A stretch of 64,000 nucleotides of DNA from Meira nashicola (Eukaryota; Basidiomycota; Exobasidiomycetes; Exobasidiales; Brachybasidiaceae), in contig BCJU01000001.1 of NCBI GenBank assembly GCA_001600355.1, positions 2,315,178-2,379,177 of the forward strand, read 5' to 3'. Below are positions 40,507 to 50,884 of this stretch, one piece after another. A program made the translations under genes and the position numbers. The notes beneath the pieces were generated by a model that worked only from the letters and a program-made list of their open reading frames with translations, was not told the DNA's origin and made no database searches. Each line of letters begins with the position of its first letter. The first letter of the stretch is position 1.

Positions 40507-42021
40507 TCAAGCACCATTTCCTTCTTTTTGCTTTCTAAAGAATTCACGAACGCTTTCCGCATCGACAACTTTTCCTTGATCGGCAAAAGGACGTAAATGA
40601 TCGAATAGAGCGTCTCTCATCTTATTATAAGCTTGTAAAGATTCCATCATTCGTTCACGCGGTAATTTGTTCAATGCTGCTAATCCTAAATCATACGTTG
40701 AAGATGTTTGTGAACCTCCTGCTTCGGATCTTGCATCTAAACCATCATCTTCAACTTGTGATTGTGGTGGTGAATATGTTTCTTCAGGTGCAAGGATGAA
40801 AGGCAAATGTAGCCAATCAGGTTCACATCTCTTACATTTGCATATCCGATCTCGAAACGATTCTGTCAAAAACACATCCAATCGTGCAAGGTTTTGTTCT
40901 TGTACAAATAAAGGCAAATCGGGTTCCGTACAAATGTCAAGCTCTTGCAAATTATCTGCATTTACCGGTATCAAAGGTGCATCTGCTCCTCCTACAGATT
41001 CATCGTCCGCATCGGAGAAATTATCCAATACGCTTAGACCGTTGATGTCCTTTCTAGCTCTCTTTTCCGATTTTCCTTCCTTTTGGAAAGGTTCTTCGAT
41101 GGCTTTCCGTTTGGTCTCGCTTTCATTGGATGTTGTAGCAGTCAAAGGTATTTCAGCTTTCTCTTGCGTCGTCAATGTTGTACCATTCAATAAACCATAC
41201 ACCTTCCAAGAACTCGTCCAACCTTCACCTTTTGCAATGACTGGTATGGCGTTTATACCATCTATTTCTTTAGGTAGAATCTGATTCGGAGTTTCTGGTA
41301 AACAGATAATCCATCCTTTCGCTCCCAGATAATTTCGTAAAACTTCATTGGTTGGCTTTTGTATGCATTCATGACAAATGAATAATTCGAAGGATTCATG
41401 ATCCACCAAAGGTCCATCAGATATGGATCGAGTTGACGCATTTATTGAAGAATTATTCGGACGTAAAGATGTACAAGATTCGTGAATCCAATCTTCGCAA
41501 TCTAAACATTGAAACATTGTCTCTTCTTCCTTTTCGGGATCGTATGATTTTCCACGTTCGCATCGACAAAAGTGGCCTTCAAAGTTTTGATTGTATGCGT
41601 TTTGATCGTTTTGAGGTGCAAAATTTAAACTTTTTTCACGTAAAGAACAAGGTGATAAAGTTTTCTCCTTTTCTTCTTTTCCTCTACAAAGAGAAAGAGT
41701 TCCACAATCACATCGAAAATTTCTCTTTGCAAACAATTCTACTAATTCATGATCAGCATGACAACCTACCGAACATCCTGCACAAACACCACCTCCACCA
41801 CACGTCTTACAAGCGTAAATAGGTTGTCGAATATAACCTTTTTCATACGTACAACCTCCTTTTGTGAAACTGAACGGTACAGCTCGTCTAGCTGCTTCCT
41901 CTAATTCAGCTTGCTTTTCGATCAATTGAGCAGCTGTGAATCCTTCTTCATCATCTTGCAATGGAGGAGCGGGTAATGATGGATCGGGAAATTGAGTGGA
42001 TGAGGAAGCTCGATCGTCCAT
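40507..42021 (-). CDS. UBR7: UBR7/Mlo2-type protein with UBR box and PHD-like finger
   Basis: 504 aa from ATG 42021. The UBR-type zinc domain spans about residues 56-107, beginning GGCTYEKGYIRQPIYACKTC, continuing VCAGCSVGCHADHELVEL and ending KRNFRCDCG. A PHD-like finger starts near 150 (HFCRCERG...MFQCLDCEDWIHESC) and is completed by FICHECIQK. Lower-complexity sequence with a basic KRARKDI segment follows, and the C-terminal ~140 residues contain the conserved ..CKRCEPDWLHLPF and YSPPQ region. UBR7 in mammals is a histone H2B ubiquitin ligase; fission yeast Mlo2 is the counterpart. The same frame stays open a further 133 codons upstream, including an ATG at 42351. That part shows no family resemblance, so I treat it as 5' leader. 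Confidence 0.85.
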   Translation of the reverse strand: MDDRASSSTQFPDPSLPAPPLQDDEEGFTAAQLIEKQAELEEAARRAVPFSFTKGGCTYEKGYIRQPIYACKTCGGGGVCAGCSVGCHADHELVELFAKRNFRCDCGTLSLCRGKEEKEKTLSPCSLREKSLNFAPQNDQNAYNQNFEGHFCRCERGKSYDPEKEEETMFQCLDCEDWIHESCTSLRPNNSSINASTRSISDGPLVDHESFELFICHECIQKPTNEVLRNYLGAKGWIICLPETPNQILPKEIDGINAIPVIAKGEGWTSSWKVYGLLNGTTLTTQEKAEIPLTATTSNESETKRKAIEEPFQKEGKSEKRARKDINGLSVLDNFSDADDESVGGADAPLIPVNADNLQELDICTEPDLPLFVQEQNLARLDVFLTESFRDRICKCKRCEPDWLHLPFILAPEETYSPPQSQVEDDGLDARSEAGGSQTSSTYDLGLAALNKLPRERMMESLQAYNKMRDALFDHLRPFADQGKVVDAESVREFFRKQKEGNGA

Positions 42022-44246
42022 TGTGAAGTTGTGGAACCAAGAAGACCAACTCACAAAATATGTCGCCCGAGTACATAAATTACACATTGCTAAACGCGAA
42101 AAGACGCGCTCAGCGATTTCACATTTAGCGAAGATTACATAAGCATAAACGCAATTTCTAATCATTCTTGTGTAGGCAATGTATCTAGAATACATACAAA
42201 CAATATCAAAAGAAAATAAATTCATAGTTGGAAAGATAAGATGCGTCTCAGCTTCTTGGTCTTTTGACTTGTGAAATACCTTGACTTCTACGTAGGCATG
42301 CAATGAATTGCTCGTCCATGCAATGATGATCAACGGGAATATTGAATTCATCAGTTTAAAGCTTCTTTTCCCTGCAACTTCATCTAAAAGTGACGTCACA
42401 CTACGCTGCAAAGAATACACGAATAAGTGAAAATCTACATGACGAAGAGGTGATAAGAAAAGCGGACTTGTAATTTCGCATTAGTGATTATTTAAGCTTT
42501 ACGCCCGAGTAAAAAGATCAAAAAACACGTCCCTTTCAAATCTCCTCCTGCACAAACCCTAGGGTCCTTGTCAAGGAGACAATGAGTCTACATGCGGGTT
42601 AAAATCAACCAATTATGATCCGTGCACACTGATATATTGCACGCTATAGAGGTTCCCACAGTTCCCCTTGCATCATGTTGCTCTTTGCGCCAAATTTTCT
42701 CAAATTTGAGAAATGAGGGGCATGAACCGTCAACGGGAGTAAAAGTCTCCTTTCTAACAAAAGACAGGGTAAACGCTTTGGATTGGGTCTTGGTCCGGGG
42801 CTAAGAATTGAAGGGAAGATGCGCCAGATTGATTTCCTCTCTCAACAAATACATCTATAATTAGGCTCGAGATAAGATGTAGTTTATTTCGTTCACGACG
42901 TAGAACATTGTCACGAAGCACTCACCCTTAAACGTTCCCTCCAATTATGTTCGCCTTCATATCTATTGTATTTTTAACGAGTTTGGAGTAATCCATAAAT
43001 ATCTTTTACGGTCTACGTATGCAAATTGAAAAACAGGACTAAATGAGAAAGTTTGCGCAACGCGTGCGTGCCCTGAGATTTTTCGAGCGACAGTCAAAGC
43101 GTGCATCGGCGCGCGCGCGCGCGCGCGCACTCTTACTCCAGCGCTTACCGCTGAATTTATACACACTCATTTTCTGCCCCGGTGTAAATTTTATCACTTT
43201 GCGCGCCCTCCGTGGCGTGCTTGACTTATTACTATCATCAAATTTTTTTTATAGCTGGCCATCTTTGGATCATCGACACAATTCTGTCATTTACGACCAA
43301 AGTTGCACATCACAGCATTTATTCAGTTTAAACCTCGCGGCCAATATAAGAAATTAAGGTCGATATCCGAGGTAGAATAAACAAAATTCAAAAGATCATC
43401 AAATACATCTCAACGGTCTCCTCCTTTTATACCGATATTCACACCGCCCCTGGTGTTGAACGGATAGTAACAAAGTAGTCTCATTTCGAACTCTTCGTTA
43501 ATTATCTTCACGCTTGGGGTGGGTTTCGTTTAAACGTTCGGCCAACCGCTTTCGTATCGTCAATTTCGACTTTTGTTCGTTTTCCATCAGTGTTTTGACT
43601 CTCTTTTTCTTTTTTCGGCAGCCGAAATCGCTCTGCCATTTTCTCAAAAAAGGAGTCATTCTACTTGATTGGTTTCATTGTCCATTAACGAAGCTTTTTA
43701 GGTCACAACTATCCGAAATTCACCATTGAATATCTGTTGACAGAAGATCAATCACAAATTCTATTTCAAGACACTCATCGCCCCACTTTTTTTTGGCGTT
43801 TTCTCGTTTATTTCTCGTTTCGATCACAAGTTCTATCTAAGAGCTTGTTGTCCGCCATTCCGTCTCTATAGCTTCGAGCTTCTGTATGACCTTCCGATTT
43901 GCGCTAAGGTCGATCTTCTTCTTTTTGATCCTTGAATTCTAACGTCTCAACTAAGACTATCAAGGATATTGTTGTCATCTTTTACAAGTTGACTACTCTG
44001 CATATACTTAGAGTTTACGCCATTCATCTGGTAAAGCTTTGACGATCAGCATTTTCGTCAATTATTGCCAGAATTTCTCGACTACAAACGTCAGCAGAAG
44101 CTCCATCTCGTTTCCGATTAAAGGGTTCACAGGCGTCCGAATTCGCTACGCCATTTTTACAAAAAGTCCAATCCGACTTCGCTACCGTCCTTTTCGACTC
44201 AAATTCTCACACTACAAAAAATAACAAAAACACTTTTCTGGCCAAA
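42022..44246. other. Divergent promoter region UBR7 / WC-1
   Basis: About 2.2 kb. The first ~400 bp stay open in the UBR7 frame but are probably untranslated. The middle contains an ACGCGT near 43060 and a (GC)10 run at 43109-43128. The last ~550 bp are T- and C-rich and probably form a long leader of the WC-1 gene. No additional gene is seen. Confidence 0.5.
43109..43128. repeat. (GC)10 alternating dinucleotide run
   Basis: Perfect alternating GC over 20 bases in the divergent UBR7/WC-1 promoter, continued by GCAC-type alternation. Such alternation can adopt Z-DNA under negative supercoiling. Confidence 0.9.
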
Positions 44247-47012
44247 ATGAATGAAAAGACAACCCCCACTTTTGATTTCTCCGCCTTTTTGAATTCACCA
44301 GCAGGTGGAAATGATGCCTCCTTCTCAATGATGGGAGGTACAGGCATGTCCAATTCTATGAGCAACGGTCTGGTCGATTCATTGGACAATATTCAGAATT
44401 CCTTTGGAGATTCTATCAATTACAACGATACTGGTATTCTTCCAGACTGGGCTGCTAACAGCGGCCGCGGTTTTGAAGATAATGGTGTGAATGCCACTAC
44501 CAATAACAGCTCTCAAGATTCAGACATGCTACGACCATCTGTTGCATCTGATACGCCAATGAATGTCAGCATGACACAACCTATCAATGGTACGGAAACC
44601 TTCGACGGTGGATTTACGACGAATTACCGTGCAAGCATCGCTGCTCACCATGTTGCGCAAATGAATCATTGGCTCCCACAAATGGGAGGCGCGGCTGGAG
44701 GTGCACCTGCAGGATTGGGTGGAGCTGGCCAACGTAGTCAAGGTGGAAGTCATAGCTCCCCTTCCGTCCCACTTAGTCAAGCTTCAAAGTTGAATATCGC
44801 AAAGAAAGCAACTGAGCTCACTATTCAAGAACGACGCCGCTTATCAAGGCGGGGCGTAGCTGCTGGTTATGGCGTCAATCAACCAACAGCAATGCGTAAT
44901 GTATTGCAGCCCGATAAAAGTGAAGAGATATCTTACGATATTCCAGATACATCTGCTACCGTGGAAAGTTTCAGTGATATTCTTCCTACGGGCAACCAAG
45001 CAATACCATCTATCGACGTTCCTCACGGTCATGCAACACAAGGATCACCCGAGTATAATAATATCAACAGCGATTTCGTTCGTCGTGCTTATTCAGCAAC
45101 AGGTTTTGATCTAATTGGTGCTCTGATGAAAGTTGCGACCCGTCCAAACCCTAAAATTGAAATTGGTCCGGTAGATTTGTCATGCTCATTCACGGTCTCT
45201 GATGCACAACATCCCGACCAACCGATTGTACATTGCAGTGATACTTTCTGTCAATTGACTGGATATGATCGCGCCGATATCATCGGTCGCAATTGTCGAT
45301 TTTTGCAATCACCTGATGGAATCGTCGATCAAGGTACTGAACGTACTCATACAGATAATGGCGCCGTTCGTCACATCAAGAAGCACGTAACGCGCATGCA
45401 AGAATGCCAAACAAGTTTGATCAATTATCGCCGTGACGGATCTCCTTTTATCAATTTGGTAACTATAATCCCTATTACATGGGGCGATAGTCAAGAGCCA
45501 GTCTATCTTGTTGGATTTCAAGTGGATCTTGTCGAACAACCGGGTGCCGTTATCGAACGTAAACCCAACGGTCTTTATGTCGTCAATTATAGCTCGCCCA
45601 CTGCGATGCCATCTGTGCATATGTTGAATCAAACACAACCGCCTTCAGTACCGAATCCAATAGAAACCGAAGCCAATCGAAAGGCAATGCTTGCACAAGA
45701 ATTGGCAGAAATCATGACCAGTGGAAATGAAGAGTCTTCTAAATGGGCTAAAATTCTATTGGAAAATAGTCATGACATCGTGCATGTATTGTCGTTGAAA
45801 GGAACATTTTTGTATGTCTCTCCTTCCGTGGAAAAAATCCTTGGATACAAACCAGAAGAATTGGTAGGAAAGAGTATCAGTGAATTCTGTCATCCATCTG
45901 ATATTGTGCCCGTTTTCCGTGAATTGAAGGATTCAACGAGCAATGCTAGTATTGCAGCAGCTGCACGGCATTGGGCACGTTTTGATGGTACTGTCAATCC
46001 ACCAACCAAAGGAGGCGCTGGTCAGACCGGTCCACAAGTTAATTTGATCATGCGCATGAAACACAAGGATCACGGTCATGAATGGATCGAAAATGTCGGT
46101 AAGCTCCATTTGGAACAAGGAAAAGGCAGAAAAGTCGTTATTTCCACCGGTAGGGTTCGCCCGATCTACAATCTGCCATGGGATCAAGCACGCAGATCTC
46201 TCAATAGCCGTGCTCCAGGATTTTGGTTCAAATCGTCTGTCAACGGTTTGATCTTGAGCACATCTGGTAATGTAACAAGTGTCGTTGAAGGTGGATCACC
46301 AACAAGTGAGCACAACATTGCTCTAACGGGAAAGCATTTGAAGGACATTATAGATGAAAAAGCAATGGGATCTATGACTAGTGCATTGTCATCTACGCAA
46401 GTATCTGCCATTCCTCACCTTATGACTAATGGCATTGGAGGTCCTTCGCAAATGGTAATTTCGACCGTGATTCCTTCAACTGCAGGAGGCTCAACTCTTC
46501 CTGCCGTTTTCGTCTACACGCAGAAATCCAATGCGGTAGACTTTGCTAATCTACAAAAAGATGCCATTTACTGTCAAGAGGCATCCTTGGCGGAAGCACA
46601 AGCTAATCAAGCTGCAGGATTGAAAATCGGAGAACCTGCTGCTGGATCTGTATTTGGAGAGCTGTCAACGTTCCGATCTAGCAGTTGGGTATTCGAATTA
46701 CATCAATTGAAGAATGCAAATAAACGGCTACGCGAAGAAGTTCGTGCTCATCAACGCAGACTTTCATCTGGCAATCGAATCACGGTTGGTATTCCACACA
46801 GTCCATCAAAGACTAAACCAGCTGTTCCAAAGTTGCCTGTTATGAACCGATTCACTAGCAACGGTCACTCAAATAGCAATAGTGAGATCAGTCCATCGCC
46901 CACACCTTTCTCAGGTTCTAATTCAGGTTCTGGTACCGACTCTACTGGAGCTTCATCTGTGCATAGCGGTGCTGCTTCAGGAGTACCTAGCCTGAAACGT
47001 TCTCGTTCTTGA
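44247..47012 (+). CDS. WC1: WHITE COLLAR-1-type blue-light photoreceptor (LOV/PAS), no zinc finger
   Basis: 921 aa, single exon, ATG 44247. The LOV domain spans about residues 305-435 and contains GRNCRFLQ with the flavin-adduct Cys350. The ~11-residue extended loop after it (GTERTHTDNG) is typical of WC-1/VVD LOV domains. A second PAS lies near 503-640 (ENSHDIVHVLSLKGTFLYVSP start), and a third, more diverged one near 650-770. A short coiled coil (HQLKNANKRLREEVRAHQRR, near 815) and a Ser-rich tail end the protein. There is no GATA zinc finger. Basidiomycete WC-1 proteins generally lack it and bind DNA through the WC-2 partner (established knowledge). It should bind FAD and control light responses as a nuclear heterodimer with WC-2, which is not in this window. 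Confidence 0.93.
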   Translation: MNEKTTPTFDFSAFLNSPAGGNDASFSMMGGTGMSNSMSNGLVDSLDNIQNSFGDSINYNDTGILPDWAANSGRGFEDNGVNATTNNSSQDSDMLRPSVASDTPMNVSMTQPINGTETFDGGFTTNYRASIAAHHVAQMNHWLPQMGGAAGGAPAGLGGAGQRSQGGSHSSPSVPLSQASKLNIAKKATELTIQERRRLSRRGVAAGYGVNQPTAMRNVLQPDKSEEISYDIPDTSATVESFSDILPTGNQAIPSIDVPHGHATQGSPEYNNINSDFVRRAYSATGFDLIGALMKVATRPNPKIEIGPVDLSCSFTVSDAQHPDQPIVHCSDTFCQLTGYDRADIIGRNCRFLQSPDGIVDQGTERTHTDNGAVRHIKKHVTRMQECQTSLINYRRDGSPFINLVTIIPITWGDSQEPVYLVGFQVDLVEQPGAVIERKPNGLYVVNYSSPTAMPSVHMLNQTQPPSVPNPIETEANRKAMLAQELAEIMTSGNEESSKWAKILLENSHDIVHVLSLKGTFLYVSPSVEKILGYKPEELVGKSISEFCHPSDIVPVFRELKDSTSNASIAAAARHWARFDGTVNPPTKGGAGQTGPQVNLIMRMKHKDHGHEWIENVGKLHLEQGKGRKVVISTGRVRPIYNLPWDQARRSLNSRAPGFWFKSSVNGLILSTSGNVTSVVEGGSPTSEHNIALTGKHLKDIIDEKAMGSMTSALSSTQVSAIPHLMTNGIGGPSQMVISTVIPSTAGGSTLPAVFVYTQKSNAVDFANLQKDAIYCQEASLAEAQANQAAGLKIGEPAAGSVFGELSTFRSSSWVFELHQLKNANKRLREEVRAHQRRLSSGNRITVGIPHSPSKTKPAVPKLPVMNRFTSNGHSNSNSEISPSPTPFSGSNSGSGTDSTGASSVHSGAASGVPSLKRSRS

Positions 47013-47654
47013 AAAATCCAAAAATCCACCTCAAGTCACCAGAAGAAATTAAAAAAGCAATTGAAATCAAAACATTCATACGCGGTCTTTTGTCAAAATG
47101 AATTACGGGATCATTTTTGACACATTTAAAAATTTTATTTAACGAATCGACTTTTTACGACACCTTTTCGACTTATACCGAATCTAGTCAAAGCGTTGTT
47201 TTTCCTATCGCGCGATCATATCTCTTTTCTCTCTCCTTTTCATTTCTTTCCTTATGGTTAAATCTATAACCATTGTCAATTGTTCAGCGGTCAAGTCCAC
47301 TGTTTTTATGTTGGGCTTCCTCTCTCCACTCTAAGTAAGACCGCCGTTGTACATTATAATTATTTATTTGTGAATCCGAATCTAGTTGAAGTCATTAAAG
47401 TGTGTTGTGAAGGAGATTGCAAGGATAAACAGTGAATTGACTTGCTTGAACATGAAGTCTGAGACGGACAAACAGGGCAGGCGCTGAGCAGAAACGCGCA
47501 ATCGCTGTAATGCGTATAGGGAGGTATAAAAAGATTAATTACATAAGCACTTCAAACGCGTTTTTTAAGTTTTTCTGTGAATAATATTGAATATCGTATG
47601 CATTTACAACTTTTTGCTTTGAACTACTACTACCTTGCCAAAGTTCAATCAAAA
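47013..47654. other. RPB12 promoter region
   Basis: About 640 bp between WC-1 and RPB12. It holds a TATAAAAA at 47525-47532 and an ACGCGT at 47556-47561, 94-130 bp before the RPB12 ATG, plus T-rich tracts. No additional gene. Confidence 0.5.
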
Positions 47655-48025
47655 ATGAGCTATCAAGGTGGCGGCGGCAACAATGCTGGCTCTTATGGTT
47701 CAGGAATGATACGACCTCAACCTCCTATGGAATACATTTGTGCAGGTAGGTAATATGAAGGTTCGTTGGTTAATCATGTGTTAGTTATATTGACAAGAGT
47801 CGATCATTTCCTACTTTTCGCAGAATGTGCTTCTATCAACGAAATCAAACCTAGAGAGCCAATTAGATGTCGTGAATGCGGTCATCGTATCATGTACAAG
47901 AAAAGGACTAACAGAATGGTGAGTTTGTTGTTTTGGTGGATTTTGAGCTTTTCTGTTCGCAGGTGGATGCAGAAGATTAATCATTTCTTTCCCTCTTTTT
48001 ACAGCTTCAATTCGATGCTCGGTAG
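47655..48025 (+). CDS. RPB12: RNA polymerase I/II/III common subunit Rpb12 (ABC10-alpha), three exons
   Basis: Exons are 47655-47745, 47824-47918 and 48005-48025, giving 68 aa. Introns use GTAGGT and GTGAGT donors with CGCAG and TACAG acceptors. After a Gly/Asn-rich N-terminal extension (about 24 aa) the conserved zinc ribbon follows: YICAECAS, then [19 protein letters not shown], then the invariant-type ending QFDAR. The four ligands are in CxxC pairs, the first pair in YICAEC (split by intron 1) and the second in RCREC. The last exon encodes only six residues and the stop, so it can be found only through the family ending. The protein is an essential subunit shared by all three nuclear polymerases. 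Confidence 0.95.
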
Positions 48026-48212
48026 ATAGAGCATTCAATCACATCACTGATAGATATCGCATCAAAGTGCCAAAAAAGAAATGAAAGACCTGTATATTAT
48101 TCGATCCTTGATGCGAAACTTTATCTCATTGGCCGTAGAAAAAAGTTTATGATTAGGAGAAAAGGAGAATTCAGGAGATGAATAAAGGGATACGCTAAGA
48201 GTCTAAGAGAGG

Positions 48213-49091
48213 TTAAAGTGGTAATGCAGTTGATCGACCGAGGATTGTATAAAGTGGACTGTCAAACCCTGTATAGATGAAAAAGTCGGCCATCAAAGCA
48301 CCAAAAAGGCCGCCAGGAATATTTGCCAACCAAATACCCCAAATCCAATAAGCTCCATTATGGGAAAATAAGTCTTTATATCCCATGAGAGAAAGTGCGA
48401 TCCTTGGACCTAAATCGCGCGCAGGATTGATTGCGAAACCAGTTTGTGATCCAAAAGCGACTGCGATTGCAGAAATGACGATAAATAGATGAAAAGAAAT
48501 ATTTGAACCTATATGAACGTTTGTATCCGAAAGACAAGCGATAGTTCCGACCAAGATTGCCGTTCCGATGAATTCGTCTAACCAAACATTTAAACTTGAA
48601 AGGTTTTTATTTGGTATACTTATAAAATTGCCAATGATTGAATGTTTTTCTAACAATAAATCATTATGACCTCCTTCGAATAATTTAATAGCATCACGAT
48701 AAGCAAAATAAACGACAAAAGTTGCTAACGTACAACCAATCGTTTGAGCTAAAATATAACGTGGTACTTTATTCCATGAAAATCTACGAAATACTGCCAT
48801 TGTAATTGTTACGGCTGGATTGATATGACCACCCGAAATTGGTCCAGAGATTGCAGCTCCGATAGAAATACCTGCTGCCCAACCAATCAAAGTTTGAATA
48901 AAGCTACCCGTTTCAGGATAAAGTTGTGATTGACATTGAGCTCCAGCTCCAAATAAGATAATAATAAATGCACCTGCCATTTCCGCCAATTCTTCTCTAT
49001 ATATTGCTAGTGTCTACGAAACAAACAAAAAAAGGTGTCAGAGTGATGACGTATACTTTGCTTAATCAGTCTTTTTTTTTCTACTTACCAT
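48213..49091 (-). CDS. Aquaglyceroporin (MIP family), start codon alone in exon 1
   Basis: Coding exons are 49091-49089 (ATG only) and 49013-48213; intron 49088-49014 with GTAAGT donor and TCGTAG acceptor; 267 aa. An in-frame TAA lies just upstream of the ATG, and the main exon itself starts without any ATG before EEL. Two NPA boxes are present: GGHINPAVT (Asn66) and GFAINPARD (Asn197), with Asp201 after NPAR as in glycerol facilitators. Trp46 is 20 residues before the first NPA Asn, and a Phe precedes the second NPA, both matching the GlpF selectivity filter. Six membrane helices are expected. It likely conducts glycerol and other small polyols, perhaps with water. N- and C-terminal regulatory extensions are very short compared with yeast Fps1. 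Confidence 0.9.
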
Positions 49092-50884
49092 ATTGCTGAT
49101 TTATATTGGTAAGAAAGAGTAGGACGTTTTGGACAAACAGAATTCTCGAAATCCACTTTATATTTATATGATCTTCTGATAGTACCCCTTATTTATGTGC
49201 TAGAAAGGGGTTTTGCTCCCGATCATCGTAAAAGGAGGGGTGGCATCTTCTTCCGTGAACTCCTTTATATTTCGAAAACATAGCCGGATAAAAATGTGCT
49301 TGATTTCTAACATCAATTTGAATTAATGGTGGAATGCTGTGATGTTTGGTTATAGCAATATTTACGAATTTGTGGAATATATGATATTTATCTTTATTGT
49401 TTATATTTAAACACAATCGAGTATTTCTGCAAAGGATTTAAGAGTTGGAAAGCATACGAGTAAAAATCTAACTGAAGGATGTATTTTATTTCAAGAAATC
49501 GAAATAATAGTTCAGTGAATTTTATCAGGAGAAGCAGAGTTGAATATGATATTCTATAATATCCTAGAATAAACCGACGATGAACAATACCACGTGCACG
49601 ATTTTAACGGTTTCCTCGGAGGCACGCACGCGTCCTTCGTGAGTTTGTGTTGAGACGGCTAATACTGCCTATGCGCTGCGCTGCGCCTGAGCCTATTTTA
49701 TTCTTTTGTCAGTCGGGAATTTTATTTCTCCAAACAAAATAAATCAAAACTTTCGGTGATCTGAAACAAAGAAAGCGGCGGCCACGGAAAGGTGTAAATT
49801 ATGTGCGTACATACATTTGTTCCGAGGAATGAATTTTGATGGGGATTTCGTACGTGCGCCAGTGTTAGTTAAGGTACATTGATCCGAGGCACGTTCAATT
49901 CGCATAATAGAAAGATCAACACCTTAAGTTTTTTTTGCTGGAACGGATAAAAGCAGTGCAACCGAATTCGTAGACTATGTATATGTGCATACATGTTTTC
50001 TTCAGAGCCAAAAATAAATGGACGTGCGCCGCGCCCGCGCCATACACGAGTTTGAAAACTCTGTTCGTACGCCTACAATAATGCAAGACAAAAACAAAAG
50101 ATTCATTTGGAATAAAGTAAAAAAGTACCGCTCATTTGCCACATTCGTTCATTTCACAAATTTTGGGAAAGAAGCAACTTCATAAGCGTCGGAATACACA
50201 TGTCGTGGAATAATAGCGTACTTTGACAAGAAGATAGGTTCATTTTCGGATGCATGTCAACTCAGAAACAAGGTTACAACATAGATCAAATGTACCTAAC
50301 ATCTTAATCCTTTTCACCTTTCTCTCTTTCTATCATCGATCCTTCAATTCTAATTTTGTGAGTATTTCAACCTGTCCCTACTGCCGCCGCCGCCGCCGCA
50401 TACATGTGTATATGACGGATTTGCGAGTGGAACACAAGCAATGCGGCGTCCGGTCACATTCACTCCGATATGAAGATAATATCTTCTAGGCTGAAAGACT
50501 ATGAATGAAATGTACTGACAATAACTCGCTTTTTTTCTTTCACAAACCCTCACAACCATTTTCGCTACCATCTATCTCATCGTGCAATAACCGTTTCACT
50601 CATCCCTTTTTGGCCGTCATATTCATTACGCCTCTTTTTACTTCGGTCCGATTATCCGTCCGCTCTTTCAACTTGGAAAATAATCGGCCGACCTGAACTG
50701 TGTCTTTTCATTTCAATCACGATTACTCACCAACGTCATTTTTGCCTTTTCTTTCCGATCTTCTTTTATTCAACAAAATTTACACTCAAATGATTCGCAA
50801 ACGTATAAAGAGCAACCCATTCAGTCACCTAAGCCAAAGCCTAACTTTGTTCACAACCAATCTCATCATCTTTTCCTTTTCAAA
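49092..50884. other. Divergent promoter region aquaglyceroporin / epimerase
   Basis: About 1.8 kb. Overlapping GCTGCGC motifs sit at 49675-49686, a GTGCGCCGCGCCCGCGCC element near 50024, and an ACGCGT near 49628. A (GCC)5 run is at 50383-50399. The last 200 bp before 50885 are pyrimidine-rich, as expected for a strongly expressed gene's leader. No extra gene is supported. Confidence 0.5.
50383..50399. repeat. (GCC)5 trinucleotide run
   Basis: Perfect GCC repeat in a non-coding, AT-rich region upstream of the epimerase gene. Confidence 0.85.
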
